Of a stretch of DNA of 35,576 nucleotides, positions 16,622 to 25,460 are shown piece after piece. Origin of the DNA: Micavibrio sp. (GTDB taxonomy: Bacteria > Pseudomonadota > Alphaproteobacteria > Micavibrionales > Micavibrionaceae). The translations under genes were made by a program, and so were the position numbers. Positions within the stretch are counted from its first letter, which is position 1. Each line of letters begins with the position of its first letter. The stretch spans positions 18,109 to 53,684 of the forward strand of contig NZNU01000056.1 of the NCBI GenBank assembly GCA_002695035.1, written 5' to 3'. Below the pieces are notes generated by a model. The model was not told the origin of the DNA. It did not search any database and saw nothing but the letters and a program-made list of their open reading frames with translations.

Positions 16622-17343
16622 CGAAAGAAACTGCGATTGTAACAGGGGGAACGCGGGGTATAGGTCTGGCAATCACCAAGGCTCTTCGTGAGGCTGGTCA
16701 TCCGGTTGCTGCCATATATCATGGGAATGAAGAGGCAGCCCGGAAATGCTCCCGCGAGACAGGGGCAAGCGTTTATAAAACCGATGTTTGTGATTTTGAT
16801 GCCTGTCAGAAAATGGTGATGATGGCAGAAGATGATTTGGGGCCTGTCGGCATTGTTGTAAATAATGCCGGTATTACAAAAGACGGTGTTTTGCACAAAA
16901 TGTCTCTTGAAGACTGGGAAAATGTCTTGCGCACCAATTTATATTCCTGTTTTAACCTTAGCCGTGCCGTTATGCAGGGAATGCGGGACAGGTCCTTCGG
17001 GCGCATTATCAATATCACATCTATAAATGGTCAAAAGGGACAGTTCGGCCAAACCAATTATTGTGCGGCCAAGGCTGGTATGATTGGCTTTACAAAAGCT
17101 CTGGCACTTGAAGGCGCCGCAAAGAACATTACGGTGAATGCTGTCGCACCGGGCTATATAGAAACGGATATGACGTCCGCCATGAAGCCGGAGGTTCTGC
17201 AATCCATTGTAAAGCAAATTCCGACGGGGAGAATGGGGCTTGCCGAGGAAATTGCCTCGCTGGTAGCATATCTTTCTTCAAAAGAGGCAGGCTTCATTAA
17301 CGGGGCAACAATTCCGGTTAATGGTGGGCAATATATGTGTTAA
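16618..17343 (+). CDS. phaB: Acetoacetyl-CoA reductase
   Basis: NADPH-dependent short-chain dehydrogenase that reduces acetoacetyl-CoA to (R)-3-hydroxybutyryl-CoA for PHB. The 241-residue protein has the cofactor motif TGGTRGIG (residues 9-16), NNAG (82-85), the catalytic S135, Y148 and K152 (YCAAK), and PGYIETDM after the last Rossmann strand, all typical of PhaB/FabG. Genomic position decides for PhaB. The frame is open from an ATG at 16606, but GGAGG (16608-16612) lies 5 bases before GTG 16618, which also forms a GTGA overlap with the phaA stop, so GTG is chosen; this implies translational coupling. Confidence 0.94.
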   Translation: MTKETAIVTGGTRGIGLAITKALREAGHPVAAIYHGNEEAARKCSRETGASVYKTDVCDFDACQKMVMMAEDDLGPVGIVVNNAGITKDGVLHKMSLEDWENVLRTNLYSCFNLSRAVMQGMRDRSFGRIINITSINGQKGQFGQTNYCAAKAGMIGFTKALALEGAAKNITVNAVAPGYIETDMTSAMKPEVLQSIVKQIPTGRMGLAEEIASLVAYLSSKEAGFINGATIPVNGGQYMC

Positions 17344-17395
17344 CAGAAATCAGGCTCACCCTTTCTTTTTAGTCTTTTCGACCTATAACTTATTG

Positions 17396-17413
17396 ATGTT
17401 AAGTACTTAACAT
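17396..17413. promoter_or_regulatory. Perfect 18-bp palindrome upstream of asmA (candidate operator)
   Basis: ATGTTAAGTACTTAACAT is identical to its own reverse complement over all 18 bases. It lies 27 bases before the asmA start codon, in the 97-base phaB-asmA spacer, just upstream of an AT-rich stretch. A dimeric repressor or activator site is the simplest reading. No regulator for it is apparent in this window. Confidence 0.55.
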
Positions 17414-17440
17414 TAAAATTTTTAAGTTAGAGGCCATAAA

Positions 17441-20400
17441 ATGAGCAAAGCCGTATCTGTAATCATAGTCGTTCTAGTCCTTTTTATCGGGGGAGCGTTG
17501 TTAATCCCGAATATGGTTGACTGGAACAAATATAAATCAACGATTACCGAGCAGGTTCAGGCCAAAACGGGATATACTGTGGCCATCGAAGGAGACTTAT
17601 CCCTCTCAGTCTTCCCTTTACCCCATTTAAACGTACATGATGTGACGGTCCTAAATGGCGACAATACACTTACCAAGATTTCGGAAGTCGATGTCAGTGT
17701 CGAACTTCTGCCGCTTTTATCAAAAGATGTGCAGATCCGTTCAGTTTCCCTCCTTGATCCGGTTATCACGTTGAGCACCAATGCCGAGGGTGTCGGAAGC
17801 TGGGTATTGGCTGAAAAGGAACAAGCTATCGCAGAAGGTAAGGATACGTCCGAAGAAGCAGAAGACGTTGCAGCAGATGCGGAAAGGGATTCTGCGCCTT
17901 CTGTCTCAATTGGCTCATTTGAAATCAGTAACGGGACATTCATTTATAAAGATGGCGTCAAAGGTACTTCCACCTCAGTAGAGAATATAAATCTTGAGGG
18001 TGATATGGAATCTCTAAAAGGTCCTTTTGATGTGGGTGGCTCGCTGAACTATGCCGATATGCCTGTTTCCTTTGACATGGAGGTAGGCGATATCACAACT
18101 GAAGGCGGCGTGCCCGTAAATTTAGATGCTAGCCTGCAAGAAAAGGATATAAATATTTCTTTTACAGGGGAAGTCGGGCTGGCTGATAAAGTTGCCAAGG
18201 GTGAATTCTCGATCGAGGGCAGTGATTTGAATGAATGGGTGGCTTCTGCACCGGAGGGTGATTTTTCAGCCTCCGGTAAAACTGTTATCAGCCAGAGTGA
18301 AATTGCACTGGATGACTTTGAGGCGCGCCTTGCCTCACTGGCCTTTAGGGGGGATGTCGAGGCCGTGAATGTGAATGATGCGAATAACCGTTCCTTCAAA
18401 TTCCAATTGACTGAAACTAGTGACAGCAATGGTGATGATATGCTGACGCGTATTTTGAGTGGCTCTGATATACAGGCCAATTTTACGATGAAACCAACGG
18501 AAATTACGGTCACATCCTATTCAGCAAATTTAAATGACTCTGAATTGGCAGGAAGTGCCGTATATCGTTATGCCGCTGGTGAAAGTCCGGCTACTTTAAG
18601 ATTATTGTTGAAGGCCGGCAGTATAAATCTGGATAAATGGATGAACCTTGCGGATGGGAATGAAAGAAATTCAGATGAAAAAACTTCATCGGAAAATGCA
18701 GGCGATAAAAATAGCCGCACTACACAGCCTTCTTCTTACGGGTTTTCAATACCTATTGCTATGGATCTGGAGGCAACAATCGCGCAACTTATTGCCCAAG
18801 GTAAAACCTATCGAAATGTAGACGCAAAAATAGCCGCACGTGGCGATAGTCTGGTCATCAATGGATTCTCTGCAAATGCTGTTCATAATACAAATGTGTC
18901 AGCTCGTGGAAGTATTGCAAACACGAAAACTTTGAGCGGACTTGATTTGAGCGTGGACATAAAAACCGCGGATGCTGAGGCGCTGGCCAGAAGCTATGAT
19001 ATCAATATGCCGGAAAGTGATATTACTATCGGTTCACTGGATGCTGATGCCACTGTAAAAGGCTCACTGGAAAATATGAATTTTTCTGTAAGGGCCCAAG
19101 GACAGGGGCTTACACTAACGGCAAAAGGCATTGCAAAAACACCTCTTGAAGGCCTGGTTCTTGAGAATCTGTCCTTGCGTGTCCAGCACCCGAATATGGT
19201 GCAGGCTGTTAAGATTTTCAGCCCCGAATTTTCAATGGGGCGCTATTGGCAAAAACCTGTTGACCTCAGCACGAGCCTGTCAATGAGTGATAAGTCAGTA
19301 CGGCTTGCCTCAATCAGTGGTAAGGCAGGACCTGTTCCGATTAAATCAGGGGCCTTTACCATTGATACTGGTGGTCAGAAACCCTCAGTTAACGGTGAAA
19401 TTGCGCTTGGTGATATGGTCTTACCAGGAACATCAGAAAATACTGCCAATCAGGCCTCAACGTCTGGATCAGGTGCGTCATCGCGCAGTAATTCCTCTTC
19501 TGCCAATAGCGGTAAATGGTCGTCTCAGGCTATAAGCTCTGGCTGGATGAATGCTTTTAACGCGGATGTCAAAGTGTCTGCCGACAGCCTTGCTCAAAAC
19601 CGCTGGGTACTTGCATCGCCGCAACTTGATTTCTCGTTGCAAAATGGAACACTGAATATTCCGAAGCTCAAGGCAAATATGTTTGGAGGTGAATTCAATC
19701 TTTCTGCCAATGCAAAAGCGGGTGCGGAAAGCAGGGGGTTTTCAAGTGTTAATGTAAAAGCCAACGCGTCATCGCTGAACGCCAGAAAACTGTATGAGGC
19801 CATGACAAATAAATCGTCAGATTTAATTGACGGTCAGATACAGTCTTTTACAACCGAACTTTCATCATCAGGTCAGTCAATGAACACTTTGGTTAACAAT
19901 CTGAATGGTCAGGCAAATCTCTCAGGGCAAAATGTAGTTATTAACGGTATTGATGCGGCCGGTTTCGCACGCGCGATGGGCGGAAGTTTCAAGCCAGTGG
20001 AAAGAATTGGCGTCTTGCTGGATGCAACCCTTTACAAAGGCCAAACCAACTTCACCTCTATTAAAGGTAACATGCCGATTAGCAACGGGATCGTAACCTT
20101 CTCACCACTTACACTTGATGGGCCTGAGGCTGTATTTGATATAACCGGTAAGGTCGACCTGCCTGCATGGATAATCAATGCCAATACGGCAATTTCTATC
20201 AAAAATTCGGATATACCCCCGTTCGATCTTAAGATTTCAGGGTCTTTGAGCAATCCTCAAAAAACAGCAGGGTCTGTTATGGAGAATTATTTGCAAACCA
20301 AACTTAAAAACAAGTTGGGTGAGTTCATAGAGAAAGAGGGCATTGCCGACAAAATCAATGACAAGCTGGGCATTCCTTTATTGGGAGGCAGTCGTAACCA

Positions 20401-20536
20401 GCAGCCAGCTAATGATAATACATCAACAGATGGGGCGTCTGGCGAGGATGAGAGCGGGTCTGCACCTGCATCTGAACAGCCTAAACCGGAAGATGTTCTA
20501 AAAGATGCTATTGGTGGTTTTCTAAGAAACAGATAA
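17441..20536 (+). CDS. AsmA-family inner-membrane protein
   Basis: AsmA-like proteins are anchored in the inner membrane, extend into the periplasm and are now linked to phospholipid transport to the outer membrane and envelope homeostasis. The 1031-residue protein has an N-terminal anchor (about residues 5-25, VIIVVLVLFIGGALLIPNMV). The AsmA N-domain signature follows: VDWNKYKSTITEQVQAKTGY and then LSLSVFPLPHLNVHDVTV. The long repetitive beta-rich body, with two low-complexity Ser/Asn/Gly linkers (about 406-430 and 668-692), ends in the AsmA_2-type domain (about 790-950, FARAMGGSFKPVERIGVLLD and PISNGIVTFSPLTLDGP). GAGG lies 6 bases before the ATG. The last 15 bases overlap the RHH gene on the other strand. 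Confidence 0.92.
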   Translation: MSKAVSVIIVVLVLFIGGALLIPNMVDWNKYKSTITEQVQAKTGYTVAIEGDLSLSVFPLPHLNVHDVTVLNGDNTLTKISEVDVSVELLPLLSKDVQIRSVSLLDPVITLSTNAEGVGSWVLAEKEQAIAEGKDTSEEAEDVAADAERDSAPSVSIGSFEISNGTFIYKDGVKGTSTSVENINLEGDMESLKGPFDVGGSLNYADMPVSFDMEVGDITTEGGVPVNLDASLQEKDINISFTGEVGLADKVAKGEFSIEGSDLNEWVASAPEGDFSASGKTVISQSEIALDDFEARLASLAFRGDVEAVNVNDANNRSFKFQLTETSDSNGDDMLTRILSGSDIQANFTMKPTEITVTSYSANLNDSELAGSAVYRYAAGESPATLRLLLKAGSINLDKWMNLADGNERNSDEKTSSENAGDKNSRTTQPSSYGFSIPIAMDLEATIAQLIAQGKTYRNVDAKIAARGDSLVINGFSANAVHNTNVSARGSIANTKTLSGLDLSVDIKTADAEALARSYDINMPESDITIGSLDADATVKGSLENMNFSVRAQGQGLTLTAKGIAKTPLEGLVLENLSLRVQHPNMVQAVKIFSPEFSMGRYWQKPVDLSTSLSMSDKSVRLASISGKAGPVPIKSGAFTIDTGGQKPSVNGEIALGDMVLPGTSENTANQASTSGSGASSRSNSSSANSGKWSSQAISSGWMNAFNADVKVSADSLAQNRWVLASPQLDFSLQNGTLNIPKLKANMFGGEFNLSANAKAGAESRGFSSVNVKANASSLNARKLYEAMTNKSSDLIDGQIQSFTTELSSSGQSMNTLVNNLNGQANLSGQNVVINGIDAAGFARAMGGSFKPVERIGVLLDATLYKGQTNFTSIKGNMPISNGIVTFSPLTLDGPEAVFDITGKVDLPAWIINANTAISIKNSDIPPFDLKISGSLSNPQKTAGSVMENYLQTKLKNKLGEFIEKEGIADKINDKLGIPLLGGSRNQQPANDNTSTDGASGEDESGSAPASEQPKPEDVLKDAIGGFLRNR

Positions 20537-20746
20537 GGCTATACCTAAAACATAGAGGCGCAGGGCAGAGGATAGAGAGTTTGCCCCGCGCTTTTCATCA
20601 ATCTCGGCGATAATCTTATTCACGGATTTTGACTGCGCTTCTGCAATTTTCTGTAACTCCTCCCAGAAAGGTTTCTCTAGAGTGATACTGGTGCGGTGAC
20701 CGTGAAGGGTCACTGAGCGTTTTACCGGGGGAGTTTTCAAATCCAT
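20522..20746 (-). CDS. Ribbon-helix-helix domain protein (RHH_4 type)
   Basis: A 74-residue protein matching the small alphaproteobacterial RHH_4 family: VKRSVTLHGHRTSITLEKPFWEEL forms the strand and first helix (shown in part: GHRTSITLEKPFWEELQKIA), and SVNKIIAEIDEK the second. RHH proteins usually bind DNA as dimers through the strand pair, but the targets of this family are not known to me. It begins 9 bases after the fumC stop and is probably cotranscribed with it; the fumC-RHH neighbourhood is common in this class. Its 3' end overlaps the end of asmA by 15 bases. Confidence 0.85.
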   Translation of the reverse strand: MDLKTPPVKRSVTLHGHRTSITLEKPFWEELQKIAEAQSKSVNKIIAEIDEKRGANSLSSALRLYVLGIALSVS

Positions 20747-20755
20747 AGATAAATA

Positions 20756-22177
20756 TTAGTCGCGGGGCTTAACCATGTCTTCCGGCTTTATCCAGTCTTT
20801 GAACTGCTCTTCTGTGAGCAGGCCTAGTTCAACACCGGCCTCTTTCAAAGTTGTACCGTCGGCATGCGCTTTCTTGGCGATTTTGGCCGCATTATCGTAC
20901 CCAATGTGAGGGTTGAGGGCTGTGACCAGCATCAGGCTTTCATGTAACAGTTTTTCGATACGTGCCTCATTTGCTTCAATTCCCTCAACACAGTTTTCGG
21001 TAAAGCTGTTGCACGCATCAGCAATCAGTCGGATAGATTGCAACACGTTATAGATAATAACGGGTTTAAATACATTCAGCTCGAAATGGCCATTGCTGCC
21101 CGCGACGCTTACTGCTGTATTATTGCCCATCACCTGTGCGCAAACCATTGTTAATGCCTCGCATTGTGTCGGGTTAACCTTTCCGGGCATGATTGATGAG
21201 CCTGGTTCATTGGCGGGTAAGTTGATTTCGCCAATCCCGCATCTTGGGCCTGAGCCCAGAAGGCGAATGTCATTGGCTATTTTCATTAACGATACCGCCA
21301 AGACATTCAATGCGCCTGACAGCTCTACCATGGCATCATGCGCTGCAAGAGCTTCGAATTTATTAGGAGCGGTTTTGAAATCAAGTCCTGTGATTTTGGC
21401 AACATGGGCCGCAAATTTTTCTGCAAATCCAGCCTTGCTGTTGATGCCCGTACCAACAGCCGTACCACCTTGTGCAAGTTCCATAACGCGTGGCAGAGTA
21501 CCTTTTATACGTTCGATGCCATATTCCATTTGTTTGGCGTAACCCGAGAACTCCTGACCTAGCGTCAAAGGCGTTGCATCCTGCAAATGTGTGCGTCCGA
21601 TTTTTACGATTTTTTCAAAAGATTTGGCCTTTTTATCCAATGCATTGTGCAGTGTTTTAAGGGCAGGCAAAAGTGATTGGTGGACTTCTTGTCCTGCGGC
21701 AATATACATGGCGGTCGGAAAAGTATCGTTGGAAGATTGCCCCATATTGACGTGATCATTGGGGTGAACAGGGGACTTGCCGCCGCGCGTGCCTTCCAAT
21801 GCCTCATTAGCAATCCCGGCAATGACCTCGTTCGTGTTCATGTTTGATTGTGTGCCTGAACCAGTTTGCCACACGACAAGGGGAAATTCATCCAAACGCG
21901 CTTCGTCTATAATTTCATCGGCGGCGCTGACGATAGCATCTCCGATTTTTTTATCTAAGACGCCCATCTCCATATTTGTCAAAGCCGCAGCTTTTTTTAC
22001 AAGTCCCAGAGCCTTAATCAAAGGAACGGGCATGGTTTCTGTGCCAATCTTGAAATTCTCACGAGAGCGCTGTGTCTGAGCTCCCCAATAATGGTTTGCG
22101 GGAACTTCTATCTTACCAATAGAGTCGCTTTCTACTCTTGTATCACTTGAATTTTGAGAGAGGGCAGCTTCGGACAT
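20756..22177 (-). CDS. fumC: Class II fumarate hydratase
   Basis: Iron-free, oxidation-resistant fumarase that interconverts fumarate and L-malate in the TCA cycle. The 473-residue protein has the superfamily signature [11 protein letters not shown] at about residues 326-336, the substrate-binding [13 protein letters not shown] (about 105-117), and [17 protein letters not shown] with the active-site His-Leu-Gln. Length is normal with a short N-terminal extension of about 15 residues. AGAAAGG precedes the ATG. Divergent from the SIS-domain gene across an 89-base spacer. Confidence 0.97.
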   Translation of the reverse strand: MSEAALSQNSSDTRVESDSIGKIEVPANHYWGAQTQRSRENFKIGTETMPVPLIKALGLVKKAAALTNMEMGVLDKKIGDAIVSAADEIIDEARLDEFPLVVWQTGSGTQSNMNTNEVIAGIANEALEGTRGGKSPVHPNDHVNMGQSSNDTFPTAMYIAAGQEVHQSLLPALKTLHNALDKKAKSFEKIVKIGRTHLQDATPLTLGQEFSGYAKQMEYGIERIKGTLPRVMELAQGGTAVGTGINSKAGFAEKFAAHVAKITGLDFKTAPNKFEALAAHDAMVELSGALNVLAVSLMKIANDIRLLGSGPRCGIGEINLPANEPGSSIMPGKVNPTQCEALTMVCAQVMGNNTAVSVAGSNGHFELNVFKPVIIYNVLQSIRLIADACNSFTENCVEGIEANEARIEKLLHESLMLVTALNPHIGYDNAAKIAKKAHADGTTLKEAGVELGLLTEEQFKDWIKPEDMVKPRD

Positions 22178-22227
22178 TTGGTTAAACCTTTCTTATTTAT
22201 AGAACAGTATGATATGAGCAATTAAAC

Positions 22228-22236
22228 TGTTATAGT
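22228..22236 (+). promoter_or_regulatory. Possible extended -10 promoter for the double SIS gene
   Basis: TG-T-TATAGT at 22228-22236 fits an extended -10 element, 30 bases before the ATG at 22267, with no matching -35 at 17 bases. The implied leader is short (about 24 bases) and carries no clear Shine-Dalgarno sequence. Confidence 0.35.
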
Positions 22237-22266
22237 GCCTAAGAGCAAGTACTAATACCAAAAACT

Positions 22267-23886
22267 ATGTCTGTAAATCTGGATAAATTAAAGACCGAAG
22301 CCATATCAGAGTCAGCCAAAGGCATGGACACTTTGCCTACGCTGGATCTGCTTAAGCTTATGATGGTCTCTCAAAAAGATGCTGTAAAAGCAGTGAAAAA
22401 GAACCTCCCTGACATTGAAAAAGCGGTTAAAGCTGCCGCAGCCAAGCTGGAAGCGGAGGATGGCGTTTTGAGGTATGTTGGCTCAGGAACTTCAGGGCGA
22501 CTTGGGCTGCAAGACGGGATAGAGCTGGCGCCTACTTTTGGTTGGCCTTTGGAGAGGGTTGGTGTGGCTATGTCTGGTGGAAAACAAGCCATAATCAAGG
22601 CGATGGAAGGCGCAGAAGATGACAGGGACGCTGCGGTCAAGGATTTGGAAGAGGCCGGTTTTAGCAAACATGATGTAGTCATCGCACTTTCGGCAAGCGG
22701 TCGTACACCTTATGTGGTATCGGCTGCTGAACATGCAGGCTCTCATGGGGCTTTGACTATCGGAATTTCAAATAATGACGGCTCACCACTGCAATCTGCA
22801 TCCCAGTTCGCTTTCTATCTTGATACCAGTCCTGAACCTATAGGCGGGTCGACACGGATGAGTGCCGGAACGTCTCAAAAGATTATACTGAACCTTATAA
22901 CATCGGCAATTATGTTTGAGTTGGGATATGTGTCCAGGGGACAGGTGGAGGGTTTGATAAAATCAACCGATGGCTTGAGAGAATCGAAGACATATAGCTG
23001 GAAACCTTCCACACGCAATTTTTTGGATATGATGCTTGAAAGCCAAGAGCATGCCGTAAATTGTCTGGATGAGGCTCTTCCCTCTATAGCAAAGGCAGCA
23101 GATGCCGTTGCGGTATCACTGAATGTCCCTGACGCCAAGCTTGTTTGTGCAGGGGCGGGAACAACGGCGCGTACCGGAACGCAGGATTTCGTTGAATTAC
23201 AGCCCACTTTCGGATGGCCGCTTGAAAAAGTCAGCTACCTCATAGCGGGAGGAGAGGAATCGCTTACCACGCCTTTAAAATGGGTTGGGCTGGATGCTGA
23301 TGAGGGTGTCGCGCATGTTAGGGATGAAAACCTGTCAACTAAGGATGTCTTTGTTCTGGCCTCGATCAGCGGTTACACAACTTATACTTTGGCGATAGAA
23401 GATTACGCGCGGGATACATTAAAAGCCTGTACTGTTGCTATCGCAAATTCAGAAGATTCCCCTCTTTTAAAAAATGCCCAATACCCGATATTGCTTTCTT
23501 CCAGTGATAAACCGACGGATACCTTGACGAGGCTTGGCTCGGGCACGGCACAGAAGGTTGCCTTCAATTTATTTTCTTCGGCTGTCATGGTCAGGCGGGG
23601 GCATGTCTATGACGGCTATATGGTTGATGTGCAGCTTAACAATGAGAAACTTGTTGAGCGAGCCTTGAGAATGGTTGAAGCGATTACAGGGTGTAACCGC
23701 AAAGAAGCCGAGAGGGTTTTAAATCTTTCAGGTGAGGGGAAGCACCGTAATGTTAAAAAAGCTGTCCTAATCCATTACGGTATTAATACGGCTGATGTTG
23801 AAGAATATTTGAACACACATGGCGGCAATTTGAGACGTGCTTTAAGGGCCTTGAAGCAAGAAAAAAAACCTATTTTAGAATTGTGA
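22267..23886 (+). CDS. MurQ-like protein with two tandem SIS modules
   Basis: MurQ etherase removes lactate from N-acetylmuramate-6-phosphate in cell-wall recycling; normal MurQ is about 300 residues with one SIS domain. This 539-residue protein holds two related copies. Copy 1 (about 15-235) has VGSGTSGRLG, E86 in IELAPTFGWPLERV and E117 in MEGAEDD (the MurQ catalytic Glu83 and Glu114 positions), LSASGRTPYV and GGSTRMSAGTSQK. Copy 2 (about 250-539) has CAGAGTTARTGTQD, E310 in VELQPTFGWPLEKV and RLGSGTAQK. It has lost ASGRTPY (SISGYTT) and the second Glu, but keeps the VDVQLNNEKL strand and the C-terminal helical domain ending THGGNLRRAL. The shared PTFGWPLE(R/K)V points to duplication. One catalytic and one structural or ligand-sensing half is plausible. 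No other wall-recycling gene is nearby. The 3' end overlaps purK by 17 bases. Confidence 0.8.
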   Translation: MSVNLDKLKTEAISESAKGMDTLPTLDLLKLMMVSQKDAVKAVKKNLPDIEKAVKAAAAKLEAEDGVLRYVGSGTSGRLGLQDGIELAPTFGWPLERVGVAMSGGKQAIIKAMEGAEDDRDAAVKDLEEAGFSKHDVVIALSASGRTPYVVSAAEHAGSHGALTIGISNNDGSPLQSASQFAFYLDTSPEPIGGSTRMSAGTSQKIILNLITSAIMFELGYVSRGQVEGLIKSTDGLRESKTYSWKPSTRNFLDMMLESQEHAVNCLDEALPSIAKAADAVAVSLNVPDAKLVCAGAGTTARTGTQDFVELQPTFGWPLEKVSYLIAGGEESLTTPLKWVGLDADEGVAHVRDENLSTKDVFVLASISGYTTYTLAIEDYARDTLKACTVAIANSEDSPLLKNAQYPILLSSSDKPTDTLTRLGSGTAQKVAFNLFSSAVMVRRGHVYDGYMVDVQLNNEKLVERALRMVEAITGCNRKEAERVLNLSGEGKHRNVKKAVLIHYGINTADVEEYLNTHGGNLRRALRALKQEKKPILEL

Positions 23887-24931
23887 CATGCCCCATTTTA
23901 CGGCCCGGTCTGATTTCTTTTTTACCATAGAGATGAAGATGGGTTTTTTCCTGTCGCAAATATTTATCACATTCTTTTACGTCATCTCCAATCAGGTTGA
24001 TCATCTCTGCTTTTGAATGTTGATAAGGCGGGATCACATCCAGAGCGCAAACGGCACGCACATGCTGATCAAATTGTGAAAAGTCACAGGCGTCTATAGT
24101 CCAGTGACCGGAATTATGAGGACGTGGTGCAATTTCATTGGCTAAAACCTCTCCTTCAGCAGTCACAAAATACTCCACTGACAAAACGCCTATCAGATCT
24201 ATTTCATTTGCGACTTTATAAGCGGCTTCTATTGCTTTTCCGAGTATTTCAGGCGGCATTTCTGCGGGGGCAATTGTTTTATGAAGGATGTGATTTTTAT
24301 GTTCATTCACTACAGGGGGGTAATTAACGAGCCTGCCCGTTTTGTCACGCGCTACAATCACCGATATCTCTGCCATAAAATCAACGATCTCTTCGGCAAT
24401 TAGATCAGTAGTTTTTAAGCTTCCAAATTCTTTTTTAAAGTCTTGATCTATTTTAACTTTTACTTGCCCTTTACCATCGTAACCGAAACGGTTCGTTTTT
24501 ATAATAAATGCGCTTTGGTTTGTTTCTTTGAATAGTTTTTCAACATCTTCAACACGTGAGACAGGATGCCAGTTTGTAGTTTTTATACCAAGATCATTGA
24601 GAAAGGTTTTTTCACGTATGCGATGTTGTGAAATTTCCAGCAATCTCTCATCGGGTAGCACTGGCTTAAATTTCTGAAGGTGCTTTATGCTCTCCAGCGG
24701 CATGTTTTCAAATTCATATGTAATGATATCAACATGTTGCGCAAATTGCTCCAATGCTTCAAGGTCATCCAGTGCGCCATTGATTGTTTTATAGGCTACT
24801 TGTGATGCAGGCGCATCCTGCTCATCAGTATAAATAATAACCTTGATGCCGAGTTCTGCCGCTGACATGGCACTCATTTTTTCAAGCTGTCCACCGCCCA
24901 GTATCCCCAATATCAGATCGTGATTGAACAT
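23870..24931 (-). CDS. purK: N5-carboxyaminoimidazole ribonucleotide synthase
   Basis: ATP-grasp enzyme that uses bicarbonate and ATP to turn AIR into N5-CAIR in purine synthesis; PurE then makes CAIR. The 353-residue protein shows GILGGGQLEKM at the N-terminus (family norm GGGQLGRM, so E-K replaces G-R), ITYEFENMP, the ATP-grasp stretch IIKTNRFGYDGKGQ, and EVLANEIAPRPHNSGHWTID, the hallmark of PurK. It starts 10 bases after the purE stop, an operon arrangement. The stop overlaps the end of the double SIS gene. Confidence 0.95.
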   Translation of the reverse strand: MFNHDLILGILGGGQLEKMSAMSAAELGIKVIIYTDEQDAPASQVAYKTINGALDDLEALEQFAQHVDIITYEFENMPLESIKHLQKFKPVLPDERLLEISQHRIREKTFLNDLGIKTTNWHPVSRVEDVEKLFKETNQSAFIIKTNRFGYDGKGQVKVKIDQDFKKEFGSLKTTDLIAEEIVDFMAEISVIVARDKTGRLVNYPPVVNEHKNHILHKTIAPAEMPPEILGKAIEAAYKVANEIDLIGVLSVEYFVTAEGEVLANEIAPRPHNSGHWTIDACDFSQFDQHVRAVCALDVIPPYQHSKAEMINLIGDDVKECDKYLRQEKTHLHLYGKKEIRPGRKMGHVTILK

Positions 24932-24941
24932 CTGTTGCCTT

Positions 24942-25436
24942 CTATTTTTCGGGGGTCTCGGTGACGCTGTCTGTTTGTTCTTGCCGCCACGCTAGAAGGC
25001 CGTCTTCTATTTTTTTATCCTCAAGGGAAAGAATAGAAGCCGCGAGAAGAGCCGCATTCTTTGCACCTGATTTACCGATCGCAAGGGTGCCCACAGGAAC
25101 GCCGCCTGGCATTTGTGCAATAGATAGAAGTGAGTCCATACCCTTTAAGGCCTTGGATTTAACGGGCACACCCAGCACGGGCAGAGTTGTCAGAGAGGCC
25201 ACCATCCCCGGCAGATGTGCCGCACCGCCGGCTCCTGCTATAATAACTTTCAAACCGCGTGTTCGGGCTGTTTTGGCGTATTCGTATAACCTCTCCGGTG
25301 TGCGGTGGGCCGAAACAATCTTGGCCTCATAGGGTATTTCTAATGCATCCAAAATGTCAGATGCGTGGCTCATGGTATCCCAGTCGGATTGGGATCCCAT
25401 AATTACGCCGATCAAAGGGGAGGGTGCTGCCGTCAT
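24942..25436 (-). CDS. purE: N5-carboxyaminoimidazole ribonucleotide mutase
   Basis: Class I PurE converts N5-CAIR to CAIR. The 164-residue protein has the phosphate-binding [13 protein letters not shown], the catalytic histidine in [24 protein letters not shown] and the substrate loop [14 protein letters not shown]. It is upstream of purK with a 10-base gap and 24 bases downstream of the inositol-monophosphatase-like gene, so probably part of one minus-strand transcription unit. Confidence 0.97.
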   Translation of the reverse strand: MTAAPSPLIGVIMGSQSDWDTMSHASDILDALEIPYEAKIVSAHRTPERLYEYAKTARTRGLKVIIAGAGGAAHLPGMVASLTTLPVLGVPVKSKALKGMDSLLSIAQMPGGVPVGTLAIGKSGAKNAALLAASILSLEDKKIEDGLLAWRQEQTDSVTETPEK

Positions 25437-25460
25437 TTGTCTGTGTGCCTGCGTTTCAAG

